Part shown: positions 49,317 to 57,727 of the stretch, one piece after another | Position numbering within the stretch: the first letter of the stretch is position 1 | Layout: every line of letters begins with the position of its first letter | Origin: Oscillospiraceae bacterium | Lineage (GTDB): Bacteria > Bacillota > Clostridia > Oscillospirales > CAG-272 | DNA: 64,000 nt | Direction of reading: 5' to 3' | NCBI GenBank assembly: GCA_015064725.1 | Contig: SVRQ01000002.1 | Location: 1 to 64,000 of the forward strand | Notes under the pieces: generated by a model | What the model was told of the DNA's origin: nothing | What the model saw: the letters and a program-made list of their open reading frames with translations, nothing else | Databases searched by the model: none | Made by a program: the position numbers and the translations under genes

Positions 49317-50132
49317 TTATTTGGATTTTTGCTGTTTGGAAGTTTGTCTTTTTTCTTTCGCATATTCCGTTGGGGAAAGACCGGTTATCTGCGAAAATTG
49401 CCTGTTGAACGTGCGAACACAGGTGTATCCCACCTCATACGCAATATCCGTCACGCTCATATTCGTGCTGCGCAAAAGGCGTCTTGCCGCGTGTATGCGA
49501 AGTCCGCGCAGATAATCCGTAAAGCTTGTTTTAATATCCCCGGAAAAAACGCGGGAGATATAATATTTGCTGTAGCCCAGCTCCGCGGAAAGCGTATCTA
49601 GGTTGATATTTCTTTTATAGTTCATATCGCAGAAGGCAAGTATCTTTTGCGCGGCGGTCAGATCCTTTTCCCTCTCCGGCGGCTCTGCGTCCGCACGGAG
49701 TAAAAGCTCGGATATTATCGCGGCGGCGTACGATATTGCGCCTTGTGATGCCGTCGGCTTCGTGCTCTGCACAAGTGCTTCCATCCTCAGGAACAATTGC
49801 TTGGCAAAATCCAGGTCTTCAAGGTGTATTACGGGACAAGCGGTGTTGTATGCCGCCGTTTCCCCGAATAGCGGCGCGATATCCTCCGGAGGACAGATCA
49901 AAAGATGTGCCCAAACCTCCTCTTTGTCTTCATAGGAATGGATGGTGTTCGGCGGCACAAAGAAAGCATCGCCCTCTTTCACGGTATATTTTTTGCCGTG
50001 GATGAACATATTTGAGCTGCCTTTGATAATCAAGCCCGCTTCTATCCTGCTGTGAAGATGCGGAAAGCACGAAAGCTTGTTTTTGAGAATTGCGGTAAGA
50101 GTGCCTTTTCCCGCCGTTTCGTAGAGTACCAT
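49317..50132 (-). CDS. AraC-family transcriptional regulator with cupin sensor domain
   Basis: A 271-residue regulator. The N-terminal half is a cupin-like beta barrel (HLHSRIEAGLIIKGSSNMFI, YTVKEGDAFFVPPNTIHSYE), as in AraC-type sugar sensors. The C-terminal roughly 100 residues contain two helix-turn-helix motifs (INLDTLSAELGYSKYYISRV, and SVTDIAYEVGYTCVRTFNRQ ending in the classic GLSPTEYAKEKR). The ligand is unknown. It starts 9 bp after the exonuclease III gene, with AGGTG as ribosome-binding site, so the two may be cotranscribed. No sugar-metabolism gene is adjacent. Confidence 0.93.
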   Translation of the reverse strand: MVLYETAGKGTLTAILKNKLSCFPHLHSRIEAGLIIKGSSNMFIHGKKYTVKEGDAFFVPPNTIHSYEDKEEVWAHLLICPPEDIAPLFGETAAYNTACPVIHLEDLDFAKQLFLRMEALVQSTKPTASQGAISYAAAIISELLLRADAEPPEREKDLTAAQKILAFCDMNYKRNINLDTLSAELGYSKYYISRVFSGDIKTSFTDYLRGLRIHAARRLLRSTNMSVTDIAYEVGYTCVRTFNRQFSQITGLSPTEYAKEKRQTSKQQKSK

Positions 50133-50141
50133 AAGCGCACC

Positions 50142-50891
50142 TTAAAAAATTTCTATTCCCACGGGGCAATGGTCGCTTCCCATAACGTCCGTAAGAATGA
50201 AGCTGTCCTTGACGTTTTCCATAATGCGGCTTGAAACCACAAAATAGTCTATGCGCCATCCAGCGTTTTTTTCTCTTGCCTTAAACATATAGCTCCACCA
50301 GGAGTATTTTACCGTATCGGGGTAGAGCGTGCGGAACGTATCGCAAAAGCCGCTTTCGAGAAGCTTTGTAAATTTTTCGCGTTCCTCGTCGGAAAAGCCT
50401 GCGTTGAAATGATTTGTTTTAGGATTTTTGAGGTCTATTTCGTTATGAGCCACGTTGAGGTCGCCGCAGTAGATGACGGGCTTTTTCGCATCAAGCGCGA
50501 GAATATATGCGCGAAGTGCATCCTCCCACTCCATACGGTAGGAAAGACGTGCAAGCTCGCGCTGTGCGTTGGGCGTATAGACGCACAAAAGGTAAAAATC
50601 CTCATATTCGAGCGTGATTGCTCTGCCCTCCGTATCGTGCTCCGGAACACCGATCCCGTAATTTACGGAGAGGGGCTGATGCTTTGTGAATATTGCCGTG
50701 CCCGAATATCCCTTTTTCTCTGCGCTGTTCCAGTATTGAAAATATCCTTCGGGGGCGAACTCTGCCTGACCTTGTTGCATCTTCGTTTCCTGCAGGCATA
50801 CAAAATCTGCGTTTTGCTCCTTAAAAAAGTCCGCAAAGCCTTTTTCAAGGCAGGCGCGAAAGCCGTTTACGTTCCAAGAAATAAATTTCAT
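50142..50891 (-). CDS. xth: Exodeoxyribonuclease III (AP endonuclease)
   Basis: A 249-residue Mg-dependent AP endonuclease/3'-exonuclease for base-excision repair. It opens KFISWNVNGFRACLEKGF with the metal Asn. Then ADFVCLQETKMQQGQ (catalytic Glu), CVYTPNAQ (Tyr/Asn), YCGDLNVAHNEIDLKNPK (Asp, Asn), YSWWSYMFKAREKNAGWRID and the terminal GSDHCPVG with the catalytic Asp-His pair. All active-site residues are present and the length is typical. CAAGGAG precedes the ATG by 6-7 nt. On the minus strand a TATAAT box sits at about 50953-50958 without a clear -35. Confidence 0.97.
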   Translation of the reverse strand: MKFISWNVNGFRACLEKGFADFFKEQNADFVCLQETKMQQGQAEFAPEGYFQYWNSAEKKGYSGTAIFTKHQPLSVNYGIGVPEHDTEGRAITLEYEDFYLLCVYTPNAQRELARLSYRMEWEDALRAYILALDAKKPVIYCGDLNVAHNEIDLKNPKTNHFNAGFSDEEREKFTKLLESGFCDTFRTLYPDTVKYSWWSYMFKAREKNAGWRIDYFVVSSRIMENVKDSFILTDVMGSDHCPVGIEIF

Positions 50892-50999
50892 ATTTTTCTC
50901 CTTGTTATAGCCGTGCCGATAATCCTTTCGGCTATAGGGTTGATACCTCTATTATAATACATTTGCTCTTTAAAAGCGAGGTTATTTTTCAAAATATTA

Positions 51000-51028
51000 T
51001 TGGATTTTTGCTCACAAAGCGATATAAT
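51000..51028 (+). promoter_or_regulatory. Promoter for the DUF89 gene
   Basis: TTGGAT (51000-51005), 17 bp, TATAAT (51023-51028), 33 bp before the ATG. Confidence 0.7.
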
Positions 51029-51061
51029 ATAAACGTATAAAATAAAAAAGCGGTGATCGAT

Positions 51062-51943
51062 ATGAAAATGAATAAGAATTGTGAAAAATGTCTTTTTGAT
51101 AAAAACGAAAAGCGCATACCCTGCGGTGTTTCGGCGGAAAAAAGGGAGGCTTTTCTTGCATCCCTTGCCTGCGTGATAAATGAAAACCGAGAAAAGAGCG
51201 CGCCCGAGGTAGTGGAAAAAATAAATGAATTAAGGTGTGAATTTTTCGGCGGGACGGAGGATTACACAGAGATAAAAAAGCATTTCAACGCTCTTATGCT
51301 GGGGCTTGAGGAAGAGCTTTGGCAAAACGTAAATGATTCAAAAGACCCTCTTATGCTTGCCGTGCAGTATGCTATGGCGGGGAATTTTATCGATTTCGGT
51401 GCTTCCGAGCGCGTGGATGACGAAAAGCTTCAAGAATTTCTTTCGGCGGCAAAGACGGCGAAGGCGGACGAGGCTGCCGTAGAAAAGCTTCGCTTTGATA
51501 TATTCAAAGCAAAAGAGATCGTCTTTTTTACGGACAACTGCGGGGAGATAGTTGCGGATAAAGTGCTTATCCGCGCGATGAAAAAGCTTAACCCGAATGT
51601 CCGCATTACAGCGATCGTGCGCGGCTCTCCGGTGCTTAACGATGCCACGCGGGAGGATGCAGAGCAGGTGCGCCTTGATTCTGTTTGCGACAGAGTGCTT
51701 GACAACGGCACCGCTATTGCGGGAACAGTAATGGAACGGATGAGCGAGGACGCAAAAAAAGCCGCACTTTCTGCGGACGTGATAATTGCAAAGGGGCAGG
51801 GAAATTACGAATCCCTTTGCGGATGCGGTCTTCCCGTTCATTATATTTTTATGTGCAAGTGCGAGCTTTTTGTAAACCGCTTCCGCGTACCGCGATACAG
51901 CGGTATCATCACCAAGGAGGGGGAGCACGGCGCGGAAGAATAA
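51062..51943 (+). CDS. ARMT1/DUF89-family metal-dependent phosphatase
   Basis: A 293-residue protein of the damage-control phosphatase (DUF89) family, which removes phosphate from harmful sugar-phosphate or cofactor by-products. The metal site is VFFTDNCGEIVADKVLI (Asp-Asn and Asp), followed by IVRGSPVLNDATREDAEQV and IIAKGQGNYESL (Lys-Gly and Asn/Glu). An N-terminal Cys pair (CEKCLF), an ACG/CGV Cys and C-terminal CGCGLPVHYIFMCKC fit the prokaryotic subgroup with extra Cys residues. I chose ATG at 51062 (GGTGA 6 nt upstream); GTG at 51053 and ATG at 51068 are alternatives. Promoter and terminator flank it, so it is monocistronic. Confidence 0.88.
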   Translation: MKMNKNCEKCLFDKNEKRIPCGVSAEKREAFLASLACVINENREKSAPEVVEKINELRCEFFGGTEDYTEIKKHFNALMLGLEEELWQNVNDSKDPLMLAVQYAMAGNFIDFGASERVDDEKLQEFLSAAKTAKADEAAVEKLRFDIFKAKEIVFFTDNCGEIVADKVLIRAMKKLNPNVRITAIVRGSPVLNDATREDAEQVRLDSVCDRVLDNGTAIAGTVMERMSEDAKKAALSADVIIAKGQGNYESLCGCGLPVHYIFMCKCELFVNRFRVPRYSGIITKEGEHGAEE

Positions 51944-51968
51944 AAAAGTAAAACAGTCTATTCCGCTG

Positions 51969-52013
51969 ATATGCACCGCCAAAAGAGTCTGACTTTTGGC
52001 GGTGCATATTTTT
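51969..52013. terminator. Strong terminator between convergent genes
   Basis: A perfect 17-bp stem, ATATGCACCGCCAAAAG with CTTTTGGCGGTGCATAT (51993-52009), AGTCTGA loop, then TTTT. It ends 2 bp inside the last codons of the convergent DUF1893 gene. Confidence 0.88.
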
Positions 52014-52431
52014 ACGAATTCAGCTTTTTGAGTGTTTCTTTTATTGCCGCAAGCGCTTCTTCCGGGGAGGAGCAGTTCATTGTTGCCTGCTCCATCGGGC
52101 AAAAGCCCGTGTCCGTTCTGTTGCGTATCATCGGAACGAGCGTATCGTATGAAACGGCAACTCCGTTCCCGAGAAGGAGCGAGAGCGCGTGCTCGCTTAT
52201 AACAAGCGCGTGAAGCTTTTTTACGCCGAGCAACAGATAGAGAAACGCGGCGGCTTTGCCCACGACCTTATCTGCCGCGCAAAAGCTTTCAAGGCTTTTG
52301 CTCTGCGAGAGCAAAGCCAAAAGCGGTTTTACGCCGCGCTCGGAAAAGGAGATAACTTCATCTCCTTTTACCAGAACACAGGTGAACGCACCGTTTTCAA
52401 GAATTTCTTTTGCTTTTATTAAATCGTTCAT
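52012..52431 (-). CDS. DUF1893 domain protein
   Basis: A 139-residue protein of the DUF1893 family (LYLIGxKKLHALVISEHAL-type core). Visible blocks are TCVLVKGDEVISFSERGVKP, LESFCAADKVVGKAAAFLYL and VAVSYDTLVPMIRNRTDTGF ending CPMEQA. The fold resembles cytidine-deaminase-like proteins but no function is known; the conserved CPME Cys is a candidate active or metal-binding residue. Its ATG stands 3 bp after the stop of the aldo/keto reductase gene upstream, so translation is probably coupled. Confidence 0.88.
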   Translation of the reverse strand: MNDLIKAKEILENGAFTCVLVKGDEVISFSERGVKPLLALLSQSKSLESFCAADKVVGKAAAFLYLLLGVKKLHALVISEHALSLLLGNGVAVSYDTLVPMIRNRTDTGFCPMEQATMNCSSPEEALAAIKETLKKLNS

Positions 52432-52434
52432 AGC

Positions 52435-53550
52435 TTATTTTTTCTCAAATGCGGCGGCAACGTCGCGAAGGAGCTTGCGGATGGGCAGCTTCTGCGGGCA
52501 GGCGGCTTCGCACGCGCCGCAACCGATACAATCGCTTGCTTTGGCACCGCCCTCCGTATGTACGCCGTAGTAATAGCCGGAGTTCCAGTTATTAAAGGCT
52601 ATTTTATCGTTCATACAAGAGAAGAGGGAGGGGATGGGAATGTTTTTCGGGCAGCGCTCCGTGCAGTATTTGCAATCCGTGCAGGGAATGAGGTTTTGCG
52701 CGTGGAATATCTTGCAGACCTTGCCCACGGCTTCCATCTCTTTTTCGTCAAGCGGACGGAAATCCTTCATATATCCGATGTTATCGCGCACCATTTCGAG
52801 GTTGCCCATACCGGAAAGCGTCATAAAAATGCCCTCGAAGCTTGCGGCAAAGCGGATGGCGTAGCTTGCGTTGGAGCCACCGCCAAGCTCTGCGAAGATC
52901 GCCTGCGCTTCCGCAGGGAGATTTACAAGGCTTCCGCCCTTTACGGGTTCCATAACGATGACGGGCTTTTTGAATTTACGGCAGACCTCGTAAACCTTAC
53001 GGGATTGAACGCTTGCGTCCTCAAAATCCGCGTAGTTGAACTGTATCTGAACCACTTCCACCTCGGGGTATGCGGTAAGTATTTCTTCCAGCACCTCTGC
53101 CGTGTCGTGGAAGGAGATACCGAGGTGCTTTATCTTGCCCTCTTTTTTCAGCTCTGCCGCCGTTTCGTATGCGCGGCATTTTTTGTATTTTTCAAAAAGC
53201 TTTTTGTTTTGCGCGTGCATAAGGTAAAAATCGAAGTAATCCACGCCGCAGATACGGAGCTGTTCTTCAAGGAAGGGGCGAATGTCCTCTTGCTTTTCAA
53301 AAAAGTTGGAGGAAAGCTTGTTTGTAAGGATATAGCTTTCTCTTGGGTAACGGGAGGTAAGGCATTCTCTTACGGCGATCTCGCTCTTTCCGCCGAGGTA
53401 TCCGTGCGCGGTATCAAAATAATTAAAGCCTGCCTCCATAAACTCATCCACCATTTGGCAGAAGAGCTCGTTATCTACGTTTCCGTCTTTCATCGGAAGT
53501 CTCATACATCCGAAGCCGAAATTTTTCTTTATATCAGGGAATGTTTGCAT
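52435..53550 (-). CDS. Aldo/keto reductase fused to a 4Fe-4S ferredoxin-like tail
   Basis: A 371-residue protein. Residues 1 to about 265 form an aldo/keto reductase barrel: GFGCMRLPM, FNYFDTAHGY (catalytic Asp and Tyr), TNKLSS (Lys), DFYLMHAQN (His), HLGISFHD and QIQFNYAD. The C-terminal part has CTDCKYCTERCPKNIPI and CIGCGACEAACPQKLPI, two [4Fe-4S] motifs. This layout is common in anaerobes and implies electron transfer with ferredoxin rather than only NADPH; the substrate is unknown. ATG at 53550 has AAGGAG 8 nt upstream; an in-frame start 20 codons earlier does not. It is followed at 3 bp by the DUF1893 gene. Confidence 0.93.
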   Translation of the reverse strand: MQTFPDIKKNFGFGCMRLPMKDGNVDNELFCQMVDEFMEAGFNYFDTAHGYLGGKSEIAVRECLTSRYPRESYILTNKLSSNFFEKQEDIRPFLEEQLRICGVDYFDFYLMHAQNKKLFEKYKKCRAYETAAELKKEGKIKHLGISFHDTAEVLEEILTAYPEVEVVQIQFNYADFEDASVQSRKVYEVCRKFKKPVIVMEPVKGGSLVNLPAEAQAIFAELGGGSNASYAIRFAASFEGIFMTLSGMGNLEMVRDNIGYMKDFRPLDEKEMEAVGKVCKIFHAQNLIPCTDCKYCTERCPKNIPIPSLFSCMNDKIAFNNWNSGYYYGVHTEGGAKASDCIGCGACEAACPQKLPIRKLLRDVAAAFEKK

Positions 53551-53650
53551 ATCATTTCTCCTTATTGCGGTTTTATCTATATTATACAACCGGGCAGGGT
53601 GTTCCTGCAAGTGATTTTGATAAAAACATCAAATTAAAACAAAAATACTG

Positions 53651-53679
53651 TTGGAAAATATTCGCAGATATGTTATACT
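53651..53679 (+). promoter_or_regulatory. Promoter for PatB-like gene
   Basis: TTGGAA (53651-53656), 17 bp, TATACT (53674-53679), 46 bp before the ATG. Confidence 0.7.
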
Positions 53680-53725
53680 GTTTTTGTAATGTAAGAAAGA
53701 ATATTATTTATCAAGGAGTGATATT

Positions 53726-54937
53726 ATGAAATACGATTTTACGTCTATTATAGACCGCAGGGGAAAGGATGCCCTTGCAATAGATGCGCTTGGCGTCGGC
53801 TTTGCGCCCGGTGCGCCCCAAGAAGGCTTCGATGCTATCCCTATGTGGGTTGCGGATATGAACTTTGCAACCGCCCCCACGGTAGTAAATGCGATAATCG
53901 AGCGCGCCGCTCACCCTATGTTCGGCTACTTTTCCACAAGGGACGAATATTACGATTCGATAATAAAATGGCACGAAACGCGCAACGGCGTTACGGGGCT
54001 TTCGCGCGAGCATATCGGGTATGAGAACGGCGTTCTCGGCGGTCTTATGAGTGCGCTTTCCATCCTTTGCTCTATGGGTGAGAGTGTACTTGTCCACTCT
54101 CCCACTTATATGGGCTTTACGGGCTCTCTCAAAAATGCTGGATATAAAATAGTCCACAGCCCTCTTGTGCTTGATGAAAACAACGTATATCGTATGGATT
54201 TTGAAGATATGGAGCGTAAGATAGAAGAAAACCGCATCCACGCGGCGATCTTCTGCTCCCCCCACAACCCCACGGGAAGAGTTTGGGAGCGTTGGGAGAT
54301 AGAAAAAGCGATGGAGATATACAAAAAACACGACGTTTACGTTGTGTCCGACGAGATATGGTCCGATATAATCCTGTTCGGCAATAAGCACGTTCCAACG
54401 CAGTCCGTAAGCGAGGATGCGAGAAACAGAACCATAGCTCTTTACGCGCCCTCCAAGACGTTCAACCTTGCAGGTCTTATAGGTTCATATCATATAATAT
54501 ATAATAAACTCCTGCGCGACAGACACAGAAAAGCATCTTCGCTTTCTCATTATAACTCCCTCAACGTGCTTTCGCAGCACGCGCTTATCGGGGCTTATAA
54601 GGATGAGGGTCACGAATGGGTGGACGAGCTTTGCACGGTGCTTTCCGGCAACGTGGACTACGCCTGCAACTATATAAAAGAGCATTTCAAAGGTGTTCAC
54701 GTTTCAAGACCGCAGGGAACTTATATGGTGTTTATGGACTGCCGCGAGTGGATGGAGGAGCACGGCAAAGATCTTCACGATCTCCTTAAAGCCGGCTGGG
54801 ACGTTGGCGTTGCTTGGCAGGACGGCACACAGCACGGCGGCACGACGCACATAAGGCTCAATCTTGCGCTGCCGCTTTCAAGGGTAAAAGAAGCCTTTGA
54901 CCGTATGGACAAGTACGTTATTAATGTGCAAAAATGA
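53726..54937 (+). CDS. PatB/MalY-family PLP enzyme, probable cystathionine beta-lyase
   Basis: A 403-residue fold-type I PLP enzyme of the PatB/MalY (C-S lyase) branch. N-terminal IPMWVADMNFATAPTVV is the MalY-type substrate motif. FGYFSTRDEYYDSIIKWHE, CSPHNPTGRVWERWE, VVSDEIWSDI (Asp) and YAPSKTFNLAGLIGSYHI (Schiff-base Lys) follow in order. The C-terminal GTTHIRLNLALPLSRVKEA holds the carboxylate-binding Arg. Its likely reaction is cleavage of cystathionine or cysteine to pyruvate, ammonia and a thiol; family members vary, so an aminotransferase role cannot be excluded. CAAGGAG precedes the ATG by 8 nt. It overlaps the next gene by 4 bp. Confidence 0.93.
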   Translation: MKYDFTSIIDRRGKDALAIDALGVGFAPGAPQEGFDAIPMWVADMNFATAPTVVNAIIERAAHPMFGYFSTRDEYYDSIIKWHETRNGVTGLSREHIGYENGVLGGLMSALSILCSMGESVLVHSPTYMGFTGSLKNAGYKIVHSPLVLDENNVYRMDFEDMERKIEENRIHAAIFCSPHNPTGRVWERWEIEKAMEIYKKHDVYVVSDEIWSDIILFGNKHVPTQSVSEDARNRTIALYAPSKTFNLAGLIGSYHIIYNKLLRDRHRKASSLSHYNSLNVLSQHALIGAYKDEGHEWVDELCTVLSGNVDYACNYIKEHFKGVHVSRPQGTYMVFMDCREWMEEHGKDLHDLLKAGWDVGVAWQDGTQHGGTTHIRLNLALPLSRVKEAFDRMDKYVINVQK

Positions 54938-55782
54938 GCAGAGTAAACAAGATAAAAAGAAATATAAAAAATATACCGCGTCCGCCGCTTTCAATACTCG
55001 ATAAATTTATATATTTTTTTATGATAGCGTTTTTAGCCGTATTGTGGTTTGTTTTGATGTATTCTTTTGCATTGCCGATACCTATGTCACACGCTTTTTC
55101 TTACGAGGGAACTGTGGCGGCTGTTAATGAGTGGGGGCTTCTATTTGTTTTTCCGCTTGAAATATTGATAATGGTTCCTGTAATTGCCGTTGGAATGAGT
55201 TGGCAGAAAAAACAACCTATTTTCGGCAACAAAAAGTTTTATACAACGCAAAAGTTTAAAGCAATGTATCAAACGGCAACGGTACACCCGATATTTTCTG
55301 AGGAATTTAAGAAAAATCTGCCCGAAAAGAAAAAACGCAGTATAAAGAGAGCTGTCTGCATATGCCTTGTCTTGCTTGTCGTGTTCTCTTTATTATCGAT
55401 TTTGGGTATATGTCCGAGATATGTGCTTGATGAAAACAACAATATATTGAAATATAATTCATTTGACAAAAACACGGCTACATTTGATATTACAGATGCG
55501 GACAAAGTGATAATAGGTATTGATCATATTAACCATAAAGGCAAAAGTAGGTATTATGTTCAAATACAATTTGTTTTTGATGATGAAACCTATACCTTCA
55601 GCGAAGGTAGTTTCTGTGAAATGAATACGGAAGAAATGCTTCGCTATATGCTTTATTTAAAAAACTTCTTCCTCGGCAGATGCAAGATAATCGGCGAGGA
55701 CTATGCGAATGTAGTTATAGGAAGAAAAAAGTATAACTCGACAGAAGCCTATCTTTTATATGAACTGCTCGATTTGAATTAA
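54934..55782 (+). CDS. Membrane protein, unknown function
   Basis: A 282-residue protein I do not recognise. A basic N-terminus with IPRPPLSIL leads to membrane helices near residues 24-47 and 65-90, a basic loop (KKFYTTQKFKAMYQ, NLPEKKKRSIKRA), a third helix near 139-160, and a soluble C-terminal half with strand-like stretches (VIIGIDHINHKGKSRYYVQI, FVFDDETYTFSEGSF). It overlaps the PatB-like gene (ATGA) yet its codons are much more A/T-rich than the genes on either side, so it may have been acquired separately. It is followed 11 bp later by the flavodoxin-like gene. Confidence 0.75.
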   Translation: MSRVNKIKRNIKNIPRPPLSILDKFIYFFMIAFLAVLWFVLMYSFALPIPMSHAFSYEGTVAAVNEWGLLFVFPLEILIMVPVIAVGMSWQKKQPIFGNKKFYTTQKFKAMYQTATVHPIFSEEFKKNLPEKKKRSIKRAVCICLVLLVVFSLLSILGICPRYVLDENNNILKYNSFDKNTATFDITDADKVIIGIDHINHKGKSRYYVQIQFVFDDETYTFSEGSFCEMNTEEMLRYMLYLKNFFLGRCKIIGEDYANVVIGRKKYNSTEAYLLYELLDLN

Positions 55783-55793
55783 AGGAGATTTTT

Positions 55794-57149
55794 ATGAAAA
55801 TAGCAATTATAAACGGAAGCCCCAAGGGAAAATACAGCATAACCTTGCAGACCTCTCTCTATCTTGAGAAAAAATATCCCGAGCACGAATTTTGCGTGCT
55901 TCACGCCGGGCAGACGATAAAGGCGCTTGAAAAGGATTTTTCTGCGGCAAAAGAGCTGCTGTCTTCTTGCGATGCGGTGGTGTTCTCCTACCCCGTATAT
56001 ACGTTCCTTGCCCCCTCTCAGCTCCACAGATTTATAGAGCTTATGAAAGAGAACGGTGCGGACGTGTGCGGAAAATACGCAACTCAGATATCTACCTCCA
56101 AGCATTTCTATGACGTTACAGCGCACAAATATATCGAAGAAAATGCGCTCGATATGGGAATGCGCTATATCCGTGGGCTTTCTGCGGATATGGAGGACTT
56201 GCTTTCTGAAAAAGGACAAAATGATGCGGAAAAATTCTTTGAACGCTTCCTTTGGTCCGTAAAAGAGGGCATTTACACATCACAACAAGGCGAAAAGACG
56301 GAGTTTTGCCCCGTCCCCGCGACTGTGCCTGAAATTTTATCCGCAGAAAAGAAAACCGGCAAGGATATTCTTATCCTTACCGACAACACGGATGCACAGT
56401 CCGCGCTTGCTTCTATGATAGCTCGCTTCCGTGCGGTATTCCCGTACGAAACAAGAGTCGTAAACATTTCAGAATATCCGCTTGCAGGCGGTTGTCTTGG
56501 CTGCTTCCGCTGTGCCGTTTCCGAAAAATGCGTATATCGCGACGGATTTGACACGTTCCTGCGCGAAAATATTCAAAAAGCGGATGCGATAGTCTATGCT
56601 TTTAATATTTCGGACCACTCCATGGGTTCGCGCTTCAAAATGTACGATGACAGAAACTTCTGCAACGGACACAGGACTGTGACCGTCGGTATGCCGGTGG
56701 GCTATCTTGTTTGCGGCAAATATTCCGAGGAAAACAATCTTCGTACCGTTATAGAGGCAAGGAGCGAAACGGGCGGCAACTTCCTTTCGGGTGTTGCCAC
56801 TAACGAATTCAGTACGGATGCGGAAATTGATGCGCTTTCAAAGAGTCTTTGCTTCGCGCTTGAAACGGGTCATACCGTGCCGCAGAATTTCTGGGGCGTG
56901 GGCGGAATGAAGATATTCCGTGACCTTATCTATCAGATGCGCGGAATGATGCGTGCGGATCATAAATTCTATAAAAAACAGGGAATATACGATTTCCCAC
57001 AGAAAAAACGATTGACGTCTATGAAAATGTATCTTGTGGGAATGCTTCTTTCAAGCGATAAGATACTTTCCAAAATGGGTAACAAGATGAATGAAGGAAT
57101 GATCGCTCCGTACAAAAAACTGTTTGAAAAAATGGAAAATAAAAAGTAA
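55794..57149 (+). CDS. Tandem flavodoxin-like NAD(P)H/FMN reductase family protein
   Basis: A 451-residue protein with two flavodoxin-fold units. The first (about 1-165) starts KIAIINGSPKGKYSITLQTS, the FMN phosphate loop, with VVFSYPVYTFLAP later. The second (about 190-345) starts DILILTDNTDAQSALASMIA and continues YPLAGGCLGCFRCAVSEKCV, a Cys-rich segment as in iron-sulfur flavoproteins, with FNISDHSMGSRFKMYDDR. The last 90 residues are basic and helical. It is probably a redox enzyme of the NADPH-dependent FMN reductase superfamily; the doubled architecture is uncommon. AAAGGAG lies 6-7 nt before the ATG. Its stop codon lies inside the terminator stem. Confidence 0.85.
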   Translation: MKIAIINGSPKGKYSITLQTSLYLEKKYPEHEFCVLHAGQTIKALEKDFSAAKELLSSCDAVVFSYPVYTFLAPSQLHRFIELMKENGADVCGKYATQISTSKHFYDVTAHKYIEENALDMGMRYIRGLSADMEDLLSEKGQNDAEKFFERFLWSVKEGIYTSQQGEKTEFCPVPATVPEILSAEKKTGKDILILTDNTDAQSALASMIARFRAVFPYETRVVNISEYPLAGGCLGCFRCAVSEKCVYRDGFDTFLRENIQKADAIVYAFNISDHSMGSRFKMYDDRNFCNGHRTVTVGMPVGYLVCGKYSEENNLRTVIEARSETGGNFLSGVATNEFSTDAEIDALSKSLCFALETGHTVPQNFWGVGGMKIFRDLIYQMRGMMRADHKFYKKQGIYDFPQKKRLTSMKMYLVGMLLSSDKILSKMGNKMNEGMIAPYKKLFEKMENKK

Positions 57150-57180
57150 AAGCGCTTTTGCGCTTTTACTTTTTCTTTTT
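57145..57180. terminator. Terminator overlapping the flavodoxin-gene stop codon
   Basis: AGTAAAAGCGC / GCGCTTTTACT around TTTT, then TTTTCTTTTT. The convergent MmcQ gene ends at 57166 inside it. Confidence 0.85.
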
Positions 57181-57534
57181 GCTGAGCGTCAGCTCAAAGC
57201 TTATATCGGTAAGATAGCGCAGAAAGTCCGCGTCCGTGCCATCCCCCAAGGATGCGCTTATCCAATGCCCCTTGTTCATATGGTAAGCGGGAAAAAATCC
57301 TTTTTCCTGCCAGAGGGAGCAAAGCAGCCCTTGCTCGCATTTTAGGTTTACTATGTCTATATCTCCGCTTTCTGCGATACCGAGCTTGCTCTTGGGTATA
57401 GTCATAACAACGGCGAACCATTTTTTGCTTCCCGCGTGGCGGAAAACGGCAAAATTCGGGTATTTTTCAAAAGGATATTCCGCGGATACGCCAAAGCTTT
57501 CTTCAATAAATTTTTCAAATTCCGTTCTGTTCAT
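57166..57534 (-). CDS. MmcQ/YjbR-family protein
   Basis: A 122-residue MmcQ/YjbR protein. Family marks are EKYPNFAVFRHAGSKKWFAV, IDIVNLKCEQGLLCSLWQEK and GFFPAYHMNKGHWISASLG near the middle, followed by a DFLRYLTDISFEL helix. The fold is related to CyaY-like and DNA-binding double-wing domains; a DNA-binding role is assumed for the family but not proven. Translation starts at the ATG at 57534 with GAGGTG 5 nt upstream. It is convergent with the flavodoxin gene and shares its terminator, and is divergent from the FadH-like gene. Confidence 0.92.
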   Translation of the reverse strand: MNRTEFEKFIEESFGVSAEYPFEKYPNFAVFRHAGSKKWFAVVMTIPKSKLGIAESGDIDIVNLKCEQGLLCSLWQEKGFFPAYHMNKGHWISASLGDGTDADFLRYLTDISFELTLSKKKK

Positions 57535-57630
57535 AGCACACCTCTTCTCCTATATGAGATAATTATACCACGTTTGGGGGAATTTTTCAAAAAAATCCAC
57601 AAAATGAAGCCGATATTATTGTAATACACC

Positions 57631-57650
57631 CTTGTTGACAGCACAACAAG
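57631..57650. promoter_or_regulatory. 20-bp dyad over the -35 of the FadH-like/AcnX operon
   Basis: CTTGTTG ACAGCA CAACAAG: perfect 7-bp arms. The dyad covers the whole -35 hexamer (57635-57640), placing a bound protein over RNA polymerase's contact. It is a candidate repressor operator; no regulator gene is adjacent. Confidence 0.6.
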
Positions 57651-57663
57651 CGGATGTTATAAT
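57635..57663 (+). promoter_or_regulatory. Consensus promoter of the FadH-like/AcnX operon
   Basis: TTGACA (57635-57640), 17 bp, TATAAT (57658-57663), 64 bp before the ATG. Confidence 0.85.
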
Positions 57664-57727
57664 ATTTATATATTTGTTATATTTATACACTTTGCAAGTT
57701 GAAATATCTACGAAAGGATAATTTATT

